Counted from the first letter of the stretch, positions 25,906 through 36,900 are shown. The stretch: 64,000 nt of DNA from Mesorhizobium sp. LHD-90 (GCF_030929505.1 NZ_JAVFVV010000005.1:248001-312000); one strand, 5' to 3'. Notes: generated from the letters alone by a model not told the origin. A program made the numbers and translations.

Positions 25906-28455
25906 ATGCAGGGGGTAAACCCGCGTCCCGGGTACGAGGCCGGCACGGGCCTGTCGAGCGATTCGGGGACTGACGGCGCCATGCGGCGGAGCGGCCGTTT
26001 GCGTGCCGGCAGGGCGGTTGCCGTTCTGCTCGGCGCCACCGCCATGTCGGCCTGCCTGCCGCTGATGCCGGCGCTTGCGCAATCGCAGGGCATGGGGATT
26101 TCGGTCAACACGGTCGAGGTCATCCAGCTCGCCGTCTTCGCCGGCATCATCGGCGCAGCGATGATTTCGGCCATCGTGATGATCCGCGAGCGCACCCGCA
26201 CCGCCGCGGAAAATGTCGAGTTGCGGGCCCGTGTCGCCGATCTGAACGCCGCCGTGCAGCGTTCCGACGCCCTGCTCAACCTGCGCGACCAGCGTCTCGT
26301 CGTCTGGGCCAGCGACCGTCAGAAGGCGGATCTGGTCGGCGCGTTGCCGGCCGAGACCGGCGCCCCGGACGACCGCTCGGCTTTCCTGGCCTTCGGCCGC
26401 TGGCTGATGCCGCGGTCCGCCGCCGCACTTGACCACGCCATCATCGCGCTGCGCGAGAAGGCGGTGCAGTTCGACCTGACTGTCGAGACCAACACCGGCG
26501 TGCCGCTGGAGGTGCAGGGCCGCAAGACCGCCTCGCATGTCATCGTGCGCTTCACCAGCCTGTCGGAGAACCTGCGCGTGCAGGCGCGGCTGCGTCTGGA
26601 AAACCAGCGCCTGGCCGCCGACTACGACATCATGCTTGGCCTGATCGACGCGCTGAAGATGCCGTTCTGGCTGCGCGCCGGCGACGGTCGGCTGAAATGG
26701 GTGAACCGCGCCTATGCCGACGCCGTCGAGAGTCCGAGCGGCGGCGATGCCGTGCGCGACGCCAAGGAGTTCCTCGGTACGATCACCCGCGAATCGATCG
26801 CCACCCATCACCAGAAGAGCCGCGTCTTCGACCAGACGGCCTCCACCGTGGTCGGCGGCGATCGCCGCGTTTTCGCGGTGACCGACTTTTCCGCGGGCGA
26901 AGGCTCGGCCGGGCTCGCCGTCGACATCAGCGGCGTGCAGACCATCCGCGACGAGTTCGAGCGCACCGTGCGCAGCCACGCCGACACGCTCGACCAGTTG
27001 ACCACGGCGGTGGCGATATTCGACACCAAGGAGAAGCTGCGCTTCTTCAACCAGGCGTTCCAGAAGCTGTGGGGCCTCGACGTCAACTTCCTCGAAAGCG
27101 CCCCCGACAACGCGCTGCTGCTCGACCGCCTGCGCAGCGACGGCAAGATCGCCGAGCAGCCGGAGTGGCGACGCTGGAAGGAGACGCTGCTCGAGGCCTA
27201 CCGCGCCGTCGAGTCGCAGGAGCACTGGTGGCACCTGCCCGACGGCCGTACCGTCCGCGTCGTCGCCAATCCGCAGCGCAACGGCGGCGTCGCCTGGATA
27301 TTCGAGAACCTCACAGAGCGCATGAATCTCGAAAGCCGCTACAACACGGCGGTGCGCGTGCAGGGCGAGACGCTCGACAATCTCGCCGAGGGCGTCGCCG
27401 TGTTCGGCCCCGATGGCCGCATCCGGCTGGCCAATCCCGCCTTCACCGCGCTGTGGAAGCTGCCGCCCGACATTGTCGCGCAGAAGATGCACATCTCCGC
27501 CGTTCAGCTCTGGTGCGACGCACTCGCCGTCGACAATCCGTGGCGCGATTTTTCCGCCGCCGTCACCGGCTTCGACGACGAGCGCCGAGACCGCCACGGC
27601 CAGGCCGAGTTGAAGAGCGGCGTCGTGCTGCGCTATGCCATCATCCATCTGCCGAACGGCCAGGTGATGATGACCTTCGTAGACGTCACCGACAGCGTGA
27701 ATGTCGAGCGAGCCCTGCTCGACAAGAACGACGCGCTGCAGCGGGCCGACCGGCTGAAAAACGATTTCGTCCAGCACGTCTCCTATGAGCTGCGCTCGCC
27801 GCTCACCAACATCATCGGCTTCACCGAGCTGTTGTCGCTCCCCTCCACCGGCCCGCTGACGCCGCGCCAGCGCGAATATGTCGAGCACATCGGCTCATCA
27901 TCCGCGGTGCTGCTCACCGTCGTCAACGACATCCTCGACCTCGCCACCGTCGACGCCGGCATCATGGAGCTGGAAATCTCCGAGGTGCGCATCGACCGCA
28001 CGCTGGCCGCCGCCGCCGATCTGGTCGCCGAGCGGCTGGAGGAGCATTCGATCAGGCTGGAGATCGACACAGCGCAGGGCCCCGCCACCATCCATGGCGA
28101 CGAGACGCGCATCCGCCAGATCCTTTACAACCTGCTCAGCAACGCTGTGAACTACGCGCCGGAATCGAGCACGATAAAGCTCGCCTGCCGCCGCACCGAC
28201 GCTGGTGTCGAGTTTTCCGTGCATGACGACGGCCCCGGCATGGCGCCGGAAGTGCTGGACACGGTGTTCCGACGCTTCGAGCCGCGCATCAACGGCGGAC
28301 GCAAGCGCGGCGCGGGGCTCGGTCTGTCGATCGTCAAGAGTTTTGTCGAGCTGCATGGCGGCTCGGTCCGCATCGAGACCGGCGCGGGAGCGGGCACCAC
28401 CGTTATCTGCCTGTTTCCGTTCGTCCCGTCGGGCGTCCGCGCCGCGGCTGAATAG
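25906..28455 (+). CDS. divL: DivL-type PAS-domain histidine-kinase homologue with tyrosine phospho-site
   Basis: An 849-residue membrane protein. Hydrophobic stretches at about 37-58 and 70-93 anchor it; two or three PAS-like domains follow (around residues 250-330, 365-470 and 485-600), then HisKA and HATPase_c domains. The H-box reads QHVSYELRSPLTN: Tyr627 replaces the phosphorylatable histidine, the hallmark of DivL, the pseudo-kinase that works with CckA and DivK to control CtrA in the alphaproteobacterial cell cycle. The ATPase boxes (NLLSNAVNYA, DDGPGM, GAGLGLSIV) are intact. The ATG at 25906 has GGAGAGG at a good distance. It lies between ahcY and tsaE. Confidence 0.87.
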   Translation: MQGVNPRPGYEAGTGLSSDSGTDGAMRRSGRLRAGRAVAVLLGATAMSACLPLMPALAQSQGMGISVNTVEVIQLAVFAGIIGAAMISAIVMIRERTRTAAENVELRARVADLNAAVQRSDALLNLRDQRLVVWASDRQKADLVGALPAETGAPDDRSAFLAFGRWLMPRSAAALDHAIIALREKAVQFDLTVETNTGVPLEVQGRKTASHVIVRFTSLSENLRVQARLRLENQRLAADYDIMLGLIDALKMPFWLRAGDGRLKWVNRAYADAVESPSGGDAVRDAKEFLGTITRESIATHHQKSRVFDQTASTVVGGDRRVFAVTDFSAGEGSAGLAVDISGVQTIRDEFERTVRSHADTLDQLTTAVAIFDTKEKLRFFNQAFQKLWGLDVNFLESAPDNALLLDRLRSDGKIAEQPEWRRWKETLLEAYRAVESQEHWWHLPDGRTVRVVANPQRNGGVAWIFENLTERMNLESRYNTAVRVQGETLDNLAEGVAVFGPDGRIRLANPAFTALWKLPPDIVAQKMHISAVQLWCDALAVDNPWRDFSAAVTGFDDERRDRHGQAELKSGVVLRYAIIHLPNGQVMMTFVDVTDSVNVERALLDKNDALQRADRLKNDFVQHVSYELRSPLTNIIGFTELLSLPSTGPLTPRQREYVEHIGSSSAVLLTVVNDILDLATVDAGIMELEISEVRIDRTLAAAADLVAERLEEHSIRLEIDTAQGPATIHGDETRIRQILYNLLSNAVNYAPESSTIKLACRRTDAGVEFSVHDDGPGMAPEVLDTVFRRFEPRINGGRKRGAGLGLSIVKSFVELHGGSVRIETGAGAGTTVICLFPFVPSGVRAAAE

Positions 28456-28460
28456 GTTTC

Positions 28461-29969
28461 ATGACGGACCTTTCGCTCGAGCGCTTCCTCGCGGACGAGG
28501 CCGCCACCGCGCGGCTCGGCGAGGATCTGGCGGCCGCGCTGAAACCCGGCGACGTGCTGGCGCTTGCCGGCGATCTCGGCGCCGGCAAGACGACGCTGGC
28601 GCGCGCGCTGATCCGCGCCAGTGCCGGCGATCCCGAGCTCGAAGTGCCGAGCCCGACCTTCACCCTCGTGCAGAACTACGAGGGGCGCGTGCCGGTGGCC
28701 CATTTCGACCTCTACCGCCTCGGCTCGCCTGCGGAACTGGATGAGCTCGGCTTCGATGAGGCATTGGCCGAGGGGGCTGCGTTGGTCGAATGGCCGGAGC
28801 GCGCCGAGAACCGCCTGCCTGCCGCCACCGTCAGGGTGGAGTTGCGGCACGAAGGCGATGGCCGCCGTGCGGTCCTGTCCGGTTCAGGTCCGGCCTTCGA
28901 CCGCCTCGCCCATTCGCTCGCCATCCGCGATTTTCTCGGCGCCGCCGGCTATGGCGAGGCGCGCCGCGTGCCGTTTCCCGGCGACGCCTCGGCGCGCGCC
29001 TACGAGACCGTCTACGCCGACAATCAGCCGCCGCGCGTGCTGATGAACTCGCCGCGTCTGGTGCTCGGTCCGCCGGTGAAGGACGGCAAACCCTATGCGG
29101 TGATCGCGCATACCGCCCAGACCGTTGCGGCCTTCGTCGCCATGGACAAGGCGCTGCGCGAGCGAGGGATCGCCGCCCCCGAAGTGCTGGCCTCCGAGCT
29201 CGACAAAGGTTTCCTGCTGCTGGAGCATCTCGGCGACGGCCGTTTTCTGGACGCCGAAGGACGGCCCGTCGCCAGCCGTTACGCCGCCGCCGGGGAATTG
29301 CTGGCGATGCTGCATCGAAAGCCCTGGCCCGACCGGCTCGACGTCGCGCCCGGCATCGTTCACGACGTGCCGCCCTTCGACCGCGACGCGCTGACGATCG
29401 AGGTCGAGCTGCTGATCGACTGGTACGTGCCGTGGAAGACGGGCAGGCCCGCCGACGCTACCCTGCGCGAAAACTTCGCCGGCGCCTGGAATGTGGTCTT
29501 CGATCACCTCGACCGCGCCGAGCGCGGCATCGTGCTGCGCGATTTCCACTCGCCCAACATCGTCTGGCGGCCGAAGCGCAAAGGGTTCGACCGTCTTGGC
29601 ATTCTTGACTTTCAGGACGCCATGATCGGCCCGTCGGCCTACGACGTCGCCTCGCTGGCCATGGACGCCCGCGTCACCGTGCCGGAAGACGTCGAGCGCG
29701 CGACGGTCGCCGCCTATGTCGCGGCGCGGCGCGCGGCGGGCGGCTTCGACGAGGCCGGTTTCTGCGAGGCCTACGCGATCACCGCGGCGCAACGGAACAC
29801 AAAAATCCTCGGCATTTTCGTGCGGCTGGATCGCCGTGACGGCAAGCCGGCCTATCTAAGGCATTTGCCACGCATTCGGGCGTATCTGCGCCGGGCGCTG
29901 GTGCATCCGGCGCTGGCGCCGGTCGCCGCTCTCTATACAGCGCACGGCCTGCTCGCGGAGGACAAATGA
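28461..29969 (+). CDS. tsaE: TsaE / AmgK-like sugar kinase fusion
   Basis: A 502-residue fusion. Residues 1 to about 150 are TsaE, the ATPase of the tRNA threonylcarbamoyladenosine (t6A37) complex, with P-loop GDLGAGKTT (37-45) and the VPSPTFTLVQNY strand. Residues about 155-502 are an aminoglycoside-phosphotransferase-fold kinase with VLRDFHSPNIVW (catalytic Asp) and LDFQDA (metal site). In relatives this second part is like AmgK, which phosphorylates N-acetylmuramate and N-acetylglucosamine at the anomeric carbon for peptidoglycan recycling. MurU, the next enzyme, follows with an ATGA overlap, supporting AmgK. The fusion is known in rhizobia. It starts 5 bases after the DivL gene. Confidence 0.93.
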   Translation: MTDLSLERFLADEAATARLGEDLAAALKPGDVLALAGDLGAGKTTLARALIRASAGDPELEVPSPTFTLVQNYEGRVPVAHFDLYRLGSPAELDELGFDEALAEGAALVEWPERAENRLPAATVRVELRHEGDGRRAVLSGSGPAFDRLAHSLAIRDFLGAAGYGEARRVPFPGDASARAYETVYADNQPPRVLMNSPRLVLGPPVKDGKPYAVIAHTAQTVAAFVAMDKALRERGIAAPEVLASELDKGFLLLEHLGDGRFLDAEGRPVASRYAAAGELLAMLHRKPWPDRLDVAPGIVHDVPPFDRDALTIEVELLIDWYVPWKTGRPADATLRENFAGAWNVVFDHLDRAERGIVLRDFHSPNIVWRPKRKGFDRLGILDFQDAMIGPSAYDVASLAMDARVTVPEDVERATVAAYVAARRAAGGFDEAGFCEAYAITAAQRNTKILGIFVRLDRRDGKPAYLRHLPRIRAYLRRALVHPALAPVAALYTAHGLLAEDK

Positions 29970-30691
29970 CGGCTCCCAAGACAGCCATGGTGCTGGCCGC
30001 CGGGCTTGGCGTCCGCATGCGGCCGATCACCGACACCATGCCGAAGCCCCTCGTCAAGGTTGCCGAAAAGACCTTGCTCGACTGGGGACTGGACAGTCTT
30101 GCCGAGGCGGGCGTCGAGACGGCCGTGGTCAACGTCCACTACCTGCCGGACCAGATCGTCGCGCATGTCGCCTCGCGGCAAAGGCCGAAAGTCGTCATTT
30201 CCGATGAGCGCGACGGATTGCTGGATTCGGCCGGCGGCATTGTGAAGGCGCTTGAGACGCTCGGGCCGGAGCCGTTCTTCATCCTCAACGCCGACACGTT
30301 CTGGATCGATCGCGGCGCGCCCAACCTGACGCGGCTGGCCGAGGCGTGGGACGAAGAACGCATGGATATTCTGATCATGCTCTCCGATCTCGCTTCGGCG
30401 ACGGGCCACAGCGGTGGCATCGATTTCCTGCGCGACTCCGATGGCCTGCTGAGGCGTGCCGCCGGTGCCTTGTCCGGCTTCATCTATGCCGGCGCGGCCA
30501 TCGCTCATCCAAAACTCTTTGCCGGCAAACGGATCGAAAAAACCTCGTTGAACCGTTATTTCGACGACGCCATCGCGGTAGGCCGCTTCTTCGGCATGCC
30601 GCTGGAGGGGAGCTGGATCACCGTCGGCACGCCCGATGCCATCGCGCCGGCGGAGGAGGCGGTGAGGAGGGCGCGTGGAGAGCGGGCATAA
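29966..30691 (+). CDS. murU: N-acetylmuramate alpha-1-phosphate uridylyltransferase MurU-like
   Basis: A 241-residue nucleotidyltransferase. The signature AAGLGVRMRPITDTMPKPLV binds the nucleotide and LNADTFWID carries the metal aspartate. With the AmgK domain encoded just before, it would convert MurNAc-1-P to UDP-MurNAc, bypassing the fosfomycin-sensitive MurA step. Its ATG overlaps the upstream stop. A mannose-1-phosphate guanylyltransferase-like role is the alternative reading of the fold, but the context favours MurU. Confidence 0.88.
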   Translation: MTAPKTAMVLAAGLGVRMRPITDTMPKPLVKVAEKTLLDWGLDSLAEAGVETAVVNVHYLPDQIVAHVASRQRPKVVISDERDGLLDSAGGIVKALETLGPEPFFILNADTFWIDRGAPNLTRLAEAWDEERMDILIMLSDLASATGHSGGIDFLRDSDGLLRRAAGALSGFIYAGAAIAHPKLFAGKRIEKTSLNRYFDDAIAVGRFFGMPLEGSWITVGTPDAIAPAEEAVRRARGERA

Positions 30692-30795
30692 CCCTGGCGC
30701 CTGGTCCGTTGCCGCTTTGATGCGGGCCGAGTTGACGTTAGGCTGCAAGTCGCGAATCCGACATGTTGCGACCTGCCCGCCAGCCTGAACCACCG

Positions 30796-33700
30796 ATGTC
30801 CTACGCTGCTCCCCGCGTCCTCTCCATTCCGCCCGGCGTTCGGTTCCTGCCGGCGCTGGCGGAGGCGCTGGTCGACGGCCATCTGGTGCCGGATTTCCGG
30901 CCGGGTGCCGACCCGCTGGCGCTGGCCGACGTTACCATCTACGTCCCGACCCGCCGCGCCGCGCGCGAGCTGCGCACCATCTTCGTCGAGCGCACCGGCG
31001 GCCGGTCGGTCATCCTGCCGACGGTGCGTCCGCTCGGCGAATTCGACGAGGATGTTTCCTCCTTCCTCGACGCCGACCCCGCCGCGCTCGATCTGGTGCC
31101 GCCGATCTCCTCCGTCGACCGTCTGCTGCTGCTCGCTCCGCTGGTGCAGCGCTGGAAGAAGAATCTGCCCGCCCATGTCGCTGCGAAATTCGCCGAGGAG
31201 GTGGTCGTGCCCGCCTCGGCGGCGGATTCGCTGTGGCTGGCGCGCGACCTCGCTGCGCTCATCGACGAGGTCGAGACCGAAGGCGCCGCCTGGTCGAAAC
31301 TGGCCGGCCTCGTCGACGGCGACCTCGCGGCCTGGTGGCAGGTGACGCTGGATTTCCTCGCCATCGTCACCGAGCACTGGCCGGGCATTCTGGCCCTACG
31401 CGGCCGCTCCGATCCGGCTGCGCACCGCAACGCACTGATCCGCGCCGAGGCGGAGCGCCTGAAGGCGCATCCCCCCGCCGGTCCCGTCATCGCCGCCGGC
31501 TCCACCGGTTCCATTCCCGCCACCGCCGCGCTGCTTGCGGCGATCGCCCGCCTGCCGCGCGGCGCAGTGGTGTTGCCGGGCCTCGACCGCGCCATGGACG
31601 AGGCGTCCTGGAAGGTGGTGACCGCCCCGGCGCCGGAACCGGCGGTGCTCGGCCATCCGCAATTCGGCCTGGCAAAGCTGCTTGGACGGATCGGTGTGTT
31701 GCGCGCCGATATCGAGGATGTGGCTGCCCCATCCGAGGCGCTCGCGGCACGCGCCAAAATCGCCGGCGAGGCGTTCCGTCCGGCGGCCACCACGGATTTG
31801 TGGGCGTCAGGGCGTGGTGTCTTTGCCGATGGGGACGTTGCCGTTGCCTTGGGGGGCGTCTCGCTGGTCGAGGCTGCGAACGAGCGCGACGAAGCGGCGG
31901 CGATTGCCATCGCGCTGCGGCTGGCGGTCGAGGCGCCCGGCAAGACCGCGGCGCTGGTCACCGGCGACCGCGACTTGGCGCGGCGCGTTTCGGCCGAGCT
32001 GCTGCGCTTCGGAATCCGCGCCGACGATTCCGGCGGCACGCCATTATCGGGTACACCGCCGGCTGCCTTGCTGACGCTGATGCTGCGCGCCGTCTTCCAG
32101 CCCGGCGATCCCGTGCCGGTGCTGGCGCTGCTGAAGCACCCACTGCTGTCGCTCGGCCTCGGCCGGGCAAAGGTGCGGCGCGCCGTCGAGGTCATCGAGC
32201 TTGTGGCCCTGCGCGGCGGTTATGGCCGGCCGGAAATCGCCACGCTGGCCATGTTGTTTGAGGAGCGGCTGGCGGAGCTTGCGGGCGACAGGCGCGCGCC
32301 ATTCTGGTTCGCGCGCCTCTCCGCCGGCGATCTCGAGCAGGCGCGCGCCGTGCTGGCCGCGCTCGGCGAGGCGCTGGCCGGCATCCGCCGGGAGGCGGCC
32401 GGCGAGGGTGAAGCGCCGCTGTCGCGCATTGTGAAAACCTCGGTGGTCGTGGTTGAAAATCTGGTGCGCGGCGCTGACGGCGGGCTGGACGCGTTCTATT
32501 CCGGCGATGCCGGGCAAAAACTGGCGGAGTTCCTGCGCGGCCTGGTCGGCGCCGATGCGGAATTCGCTTTCCCGCCGCGCGAGTGGCCGGATGTTTTCGA
32601 CGCGCTGATCGGCCCGGAGACGGTCAAGCCGGCCTTTGGCTCGGACAGCCGCGTCTCGATCTGGGGCGCACTGGAAGCGCGCCTGCTGTCGCCCGATACG
32701 CTGGTGGTGGGCGGACTGAACGAAGGCGTGTGGCCACGCAAGGCGGTGTCCGACCGTTTCATGTCGCGTGTGATGAAGGCGGGCATCGCGCTGGAGCCAC
32801 CGGAGCGCCGCATCGGCCAGTCGGCGCATGATTTCCAGATGGCGCTGGGCATCGAAAACCTGGTGCTGACGCGTGCCGCGCGCTCGGGCGACGCGCCGGC
32901 CGTCGCCTCGCGCTGGCTGCAGCGCATCCTCACCTTCGCCGGGCCGGGCGAGGCCGCGAAGATGCGGACGCGTGGCGGCCAACTGCTTGCCTGGGCGCGC
33001 GCGCTGGATCTTCGCCCGGAGGAAGAGCTGGCCGCCCGTCCGAACCCGAAACCGCCGGTCGCGGTGAGGCCGAAGCACTTTTCAGTCACCGAGATCGAAA
33101 CCTTGCGCCGTGATCCCTATGCGATCTACGCGCGCCGTATCCTCGAGCTATTCCCGGTCGATCCGCTGGTGCGCGATCCCGGAGCGGCCGAACGCGGCAC
33201 GCTGTTCCACGAAATCCTGCATCGCTTTTCGGCGTCCGGCGTCGATCCCGCGTCACCCGAAGCGCTTGACACGCTGCTCACGACCGGCCGCGCCGGCTTC
33301 GCCGCGTTCGAGCTTCCCGACGACGTGTCGGCCGTCTGGTGGCCGCGCTTCGAGCGGCTGGCGGCCAATGTCGTCGCCTGGGAGGCAGGCCGCGCCGATT
33401 CCGTCCTGACGCGCCTGCCGGAGCTGCGCGCCGCCCACACTCCGGTCGGCCGCACCGGCGTCACGCTCTCGGGTTATGCCGACCGCGTCGATCTTTTGCC
33501 GGCAAACATGGCGGACATCCTCGACTACAAGACCGGCTCGTCGCCCTCGAAGATCCAGGCCCACCGGCTGATCGCGCCCCAACTTGCGCTTGAAGCGGCG
33601 CTGCTCAGGCGCGGGGCTTTCGCCGATATCGGCCGCCGCGAGCCCGCCGACCTCGCCTACATAAGGCTGAAGCCCAATGGCGAGGTCGTGCCGGAATCGG

Positions 33701-33921
33701 TTCTGGAGATTCGCGGCAGCGTCCGCTCCGCCGCCGATCTCGCCGAGGATTCCTGGGCGCGGCTGGAACGCCTGCTCGACCACTATGCGCTGCCCTCGGC
33801 CGGCTACCTGTCGCGCGCGCTGCCGTTCCGCGAGGGCGACATGGAAGGCGACTACGATCATCTCGCCCGTGTGCTCGAATGGTCGGCCGGCGGCGAGGAT
33901 GCGGCGGAGGCGGGCGAATGA
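30796..33921 (+). CDS. addB: double-strand break repair protein AddB (alphaproteobacterial type)
   Basis: A 1041-residue subunit of the AddAB helicase-nuclease, which resects DNA ends and loads RecA. The N-terminal half is a degenerate helicase-like region (YVPTRRAARELR). The C-terminal nuclease domain shows GTLFHEILHRF and the catalytic DILDYKTG motif. I chose the ATG at 30796 (MSYAAPRVLSIPPG), which looks like family starts; an ATG at 30763 adds eleven unlikely residues. It overlaps addA by 4 bases. Confidence 0.94.
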   Translation: MSYAAPRVLSIPPGVRFLPALAEALVDGHLVPDFRPGADPLALADVTIYVPTRRAARELRTIFVERTGGRSVILPTVRPLGEFDEDVSSFLDADPAALDLVPPISSVDRLLLLAPLVQRWKKNLPAHVAAKFAEEVVVPASAADSLWLARDLAALIDEVETEGAAWSKLAGLVDGDLAAWWQVTLDFLAIVTEHWPGILALRGRSDPAAHRNALIRAEAERLKAHPPAGPVIAAGSTGSIPATAALLAAIARLPRGAVVLPGLDRAMDEASWKVVTAPAPEPAVLGHPQFGLAKLLGRIGVLRADIEDVAAPSEALAARAKIAGEAFRPAATTDLWASGRGVFADGDVAVALGGVSLVEAANERDEAAAIAIALRLAVEAPGKTAALVTGDRDLARRVSAELLRFGIRADDSGGTPLSGTPPAALLTLMLRAVFQPGDPVPVLALLKHPLLSLGLGRAKVRRAVEVIELVALRGGYGRPEIATLAMLFEERLAELAGDRRAPFWFARLSAGDLEQARAVLAALGEALAGIRREAAGEGEAPLSRIVKTSVVVVENLVRGADGGLDAFYSGDAGQKLAEFLRGLVGADAEFAFPPREWPDVFDALIGPETVKPAFGSDSRVSIWGALEARLLSPDTLVVGGLNEGVWPRKAVSDRFMSRVMKAGIALEPPERRIGQSAHDFQMALGIENLVLTRAARSGDAPAVASRWLQRILTFAGPGEAAKMRTRGGQLLAWARALDLRPEEELAARPNPKPPVAVRPKHFSVTEIETLRRDPYAIYARRILELFPVDPLVRDPGAAERGTLFHEILHRFSASGVDPASPEALDTLLTTGRAGFAAFELPDDVSAVWWPRFERLAANVVAWEAGRADSVLTRLPELRAAHTPVGRTGVTLSGYADRVDLLPANMADILDYKTGSSPSKIQAHRLIAPQLALEAALLRRGAFADIGRREPADLAYIRLKPNGEVVPESVLEIRGSVRSAADLAEDSWARLERLLDHYALPSAGYLSRALPFREGDMEGDYDHLARVLEWSAGGEDAAEAGE

Positions 33922-36900
33922 AACGCGTCTACCCCGTCCCCGAAGCCACGAGACTGTCGCAGGCCACCGCCTCTGACCCGCGCAATTCGGCCTGGGTGTC
34001 GGCCAATGCCGGCTCGGGCAAGACGCATGTGCTGTCGCAGCGTGTCATCCGGCTGCTGCTCGAAGACACCGACCCGTCGCGCATCCTCTGCCTGACCTAC
34101 ACGCGCGCCGCCGCCGCCAACATGTCGAACCGCGTGTTCTCGACGCTGTCGGAATGGACGATGCTTGGCGACGAAGCCCTGGCTGAGAAGATCGAAACGA
34201 TGGAGGGCGAAAGGCCGGGCCGCGAGAAGCTGGCGCGCGCGCGCAGACTGTTCGCCCGGGCGCTGGAGACGCCGGGCGGCTTAAAAATCCAGACCATCCA
34301 CGCCTTCTGCGAATCGGTGCTGCACCAGTTTCCGCTGGAGGCCAACATCGCCGCGCATTTCGATATGCTCGACCCGCTGATGGAGGAAGCACTGTTCGGC
34401 GCCGCCAGGCGCGAGCTACTCACCGGCGCGATGGGCGCCGACCATCCCGACCTGCAGGAGGCTTTTGCCGCCGTGCTGGCGCGCGGCGGCGAGGCCGGGC
34501 TCGACACGCTGCTCACTGAAATCCTGCGCGACCGCGACGGGTTGCGGCGTTTCATCGACGCGGTCGCCGTCGACGACCCGCCCTATGCCGGCCTGTTCGC
34601 CGAATTCGGCTTCGAGCCCGGTGAGACCGCGGCTTCCGTCGCCGCGACGGTGTGGCCGCTGCGCGGTTTTCCGCCCGCCTATATCGACGCCTTCGCCCAG
34701 ACGGCGGAAGCCTTGGACGCCCGCCGCGCGCTGGAACGCATCGTGCCCGCCACGCGCGCCGCCATGGCCGAGACCGATCCGGAGCGGCGGCTGAAAATCC
34801 TCGCCGAGGGTTTTTTGAGCGGCAAGGGCGAGCCCTACAGCCTCTCTTGGCTGTTCAACAAGGCGCTGCTTTCCGGCCTGCCGCGCCTGCCAGAGCGCTA
34901 CGAGGCCGCGTGCGAGGCCATCGTCACGGCCCTCGACCGCCTCGCCCATCTGCGCCTGGTCGAAAACACCCGGGCCGCGCTCACCATCGCAGACTGGTTG
35001 ATCGGCCGTTACGAGCAGTTGAAGACCGGCCGCGGTTTCCTCGACTTCAACGACCTGATCACCCGCACCGTGCGCCTGCTCGCCCGCCAGGATGCCGGCC
35101 CCTGGGTGCTCTACAAGCTCGACAAAGGCATCGACCATATCCTGATCGACGAGGCGCAGGACACCAGCCCCGACCAGTGGAGCGTGGTGCGCCGCCTGGC
35201 GGAGGAGTTTTTCGCCGGCGCCGGCGCGCGCGACCATGTTCGACGCACCGTCTTCGCCGTTGGCGACGAAAAGCAGTCGATCTACTCATTCCAGGGCGCC
35301 GCCCCCGAAGCTTTCGCCGAGAGCGGGCACGCTTTTTCGGAAAGAGTGCGCGGCGCGGCCGGCCGCTTCGAGCATGTCAGACTGAACCTCTCCTTCCGCT
35401 CCACCGACGACGTGCTCGCCGCCGTCGACCGCGTCTTCGCCAACGAGCAGGCGCGGCGCGGTCTGACCTTCGCCGGCGATCCGGTCGAGCACGCCGCCAT
35501 CCGCGCCGGGGCGCCGGGTTATGTCGAATTGTGGCCGTCGCTCGGCGCCGACACGGTCGAGGAGCCGGACGACTGGACGACGCCCATCGACCACGCCACC
35601 GCGCCCGCCGTGCGGCTGGCCGAGACCATCGCGAAAACCGTCGACCGCTGGCTGAAGTCCGGCGAGGTGATCGAGGGCAGCGGCAAGCGGCTCGGCCCGG
35701 GCGACGTGCTGGTGCTGGTGCGCAAGCGCGGCAGTTTTGTCAACGCGCTGGCCAAGAGCCTGAAGGACCGCCACATCCGCGTCGCCGGTGCCGACCGGTT
35801 GAGCCTGCCGGCCCATATAGCGGTCAAGGACATGATCGCGCTCGGTCGCTTCGTGCTGCAGCCGGAGGACGACCTCTCATTGGCCGCGCTGCTAAAGAGC
35901 CCGGTCTTCGGCCTCTCGGAGGAGGCGCTGTTTGCGCTCGCCGCCGGCCGCGCCGAGGGCGTGTCGCTCGCTGAATCGCTGCAAAGCCGCTCCTCGGCCG
36001 ATTCGGCCCTTGCCGGTATCGCCAAAACCCTGGAGCGTTGGGCCAGCGAGGCCGCCTTCCGCCGCCCCTTCGAGTTTTACTCCGGCGTGCTCGGCCGCGA
36101 CGAGGTGCGGTCAAAAATGATCGCCCGGCTCGGCCAGGAGGCCGGCGACATTCTCGACGAGTTTCTGAATTTCGCGCTGGCGCAGGAAAAGACCGGCCTG
36201 CCCGGCCTGGAAACCTTCCTCGCCACGCTGCAGTCGGCGGCGCCCGAGATCAAGCGCGAGATGGACCAGACCCGCGACGAGGTCCGCATCATGACCGTGC
36301 ACGCCGCCAAGGGGCTGGAAGCGCCGGTGGTGTTTCTTGTCGACGGCGGCTCGCAGCCATTCAGCGCCCAGCACCTGCCGCGGCTGATCCCGTTCTCGCC
36401 CAAGGGCGATCTGGCCGGCACGCCCGGCTATCTCTGGCGCGCGCCGGGCGAAACGCCGGCCGCCTTCGTCCGGGGCATAGAGGCCGGCATAGGCGGCCGC
36501 GCCGACGACGAATACCGCCGTCTGTTGTATGTCGGCATGACAAGGGCGGAAGACCGGCTGGTCGTCTGCGGTTTCCACGGCCGCCGCCCGCCGCCGCCCA
36601 CATCCTGGCATTCGCTGGTCGCCGGCGCGCTTGCCGGGGCACCCGGAAGCGCCGAGCTGGACCACCCGGTCGCCGGCAAGGTCTTGCGGTTCCGCCGGAA
36701 CGGTGGCGAGGGTTTCGCGCCGGAGGCGGCCACCGAGGCGGAGGAGGCTCCCCCGGCGATCCTCCCGTCCGCCCTGCTGGTTCCGTTGCCACCGGACAAG
36801 ACCCTGCCGCGCCCGCTGGCGCCCTCCGGCGCCTCGTCGCTGCTGGTCGAGGCAGAGGAGGTGGTGGTTTCCGGCCGCTCGCCGGTGCTCGACGCGGACG

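Noticed and set aside
30939-32195. Minus-strand Ser/Arg-rich frame opposite addB
   Set aside because: AddB is supported by motifs along its length; the antisense product is low-complexity Ser/Ala/Arg.
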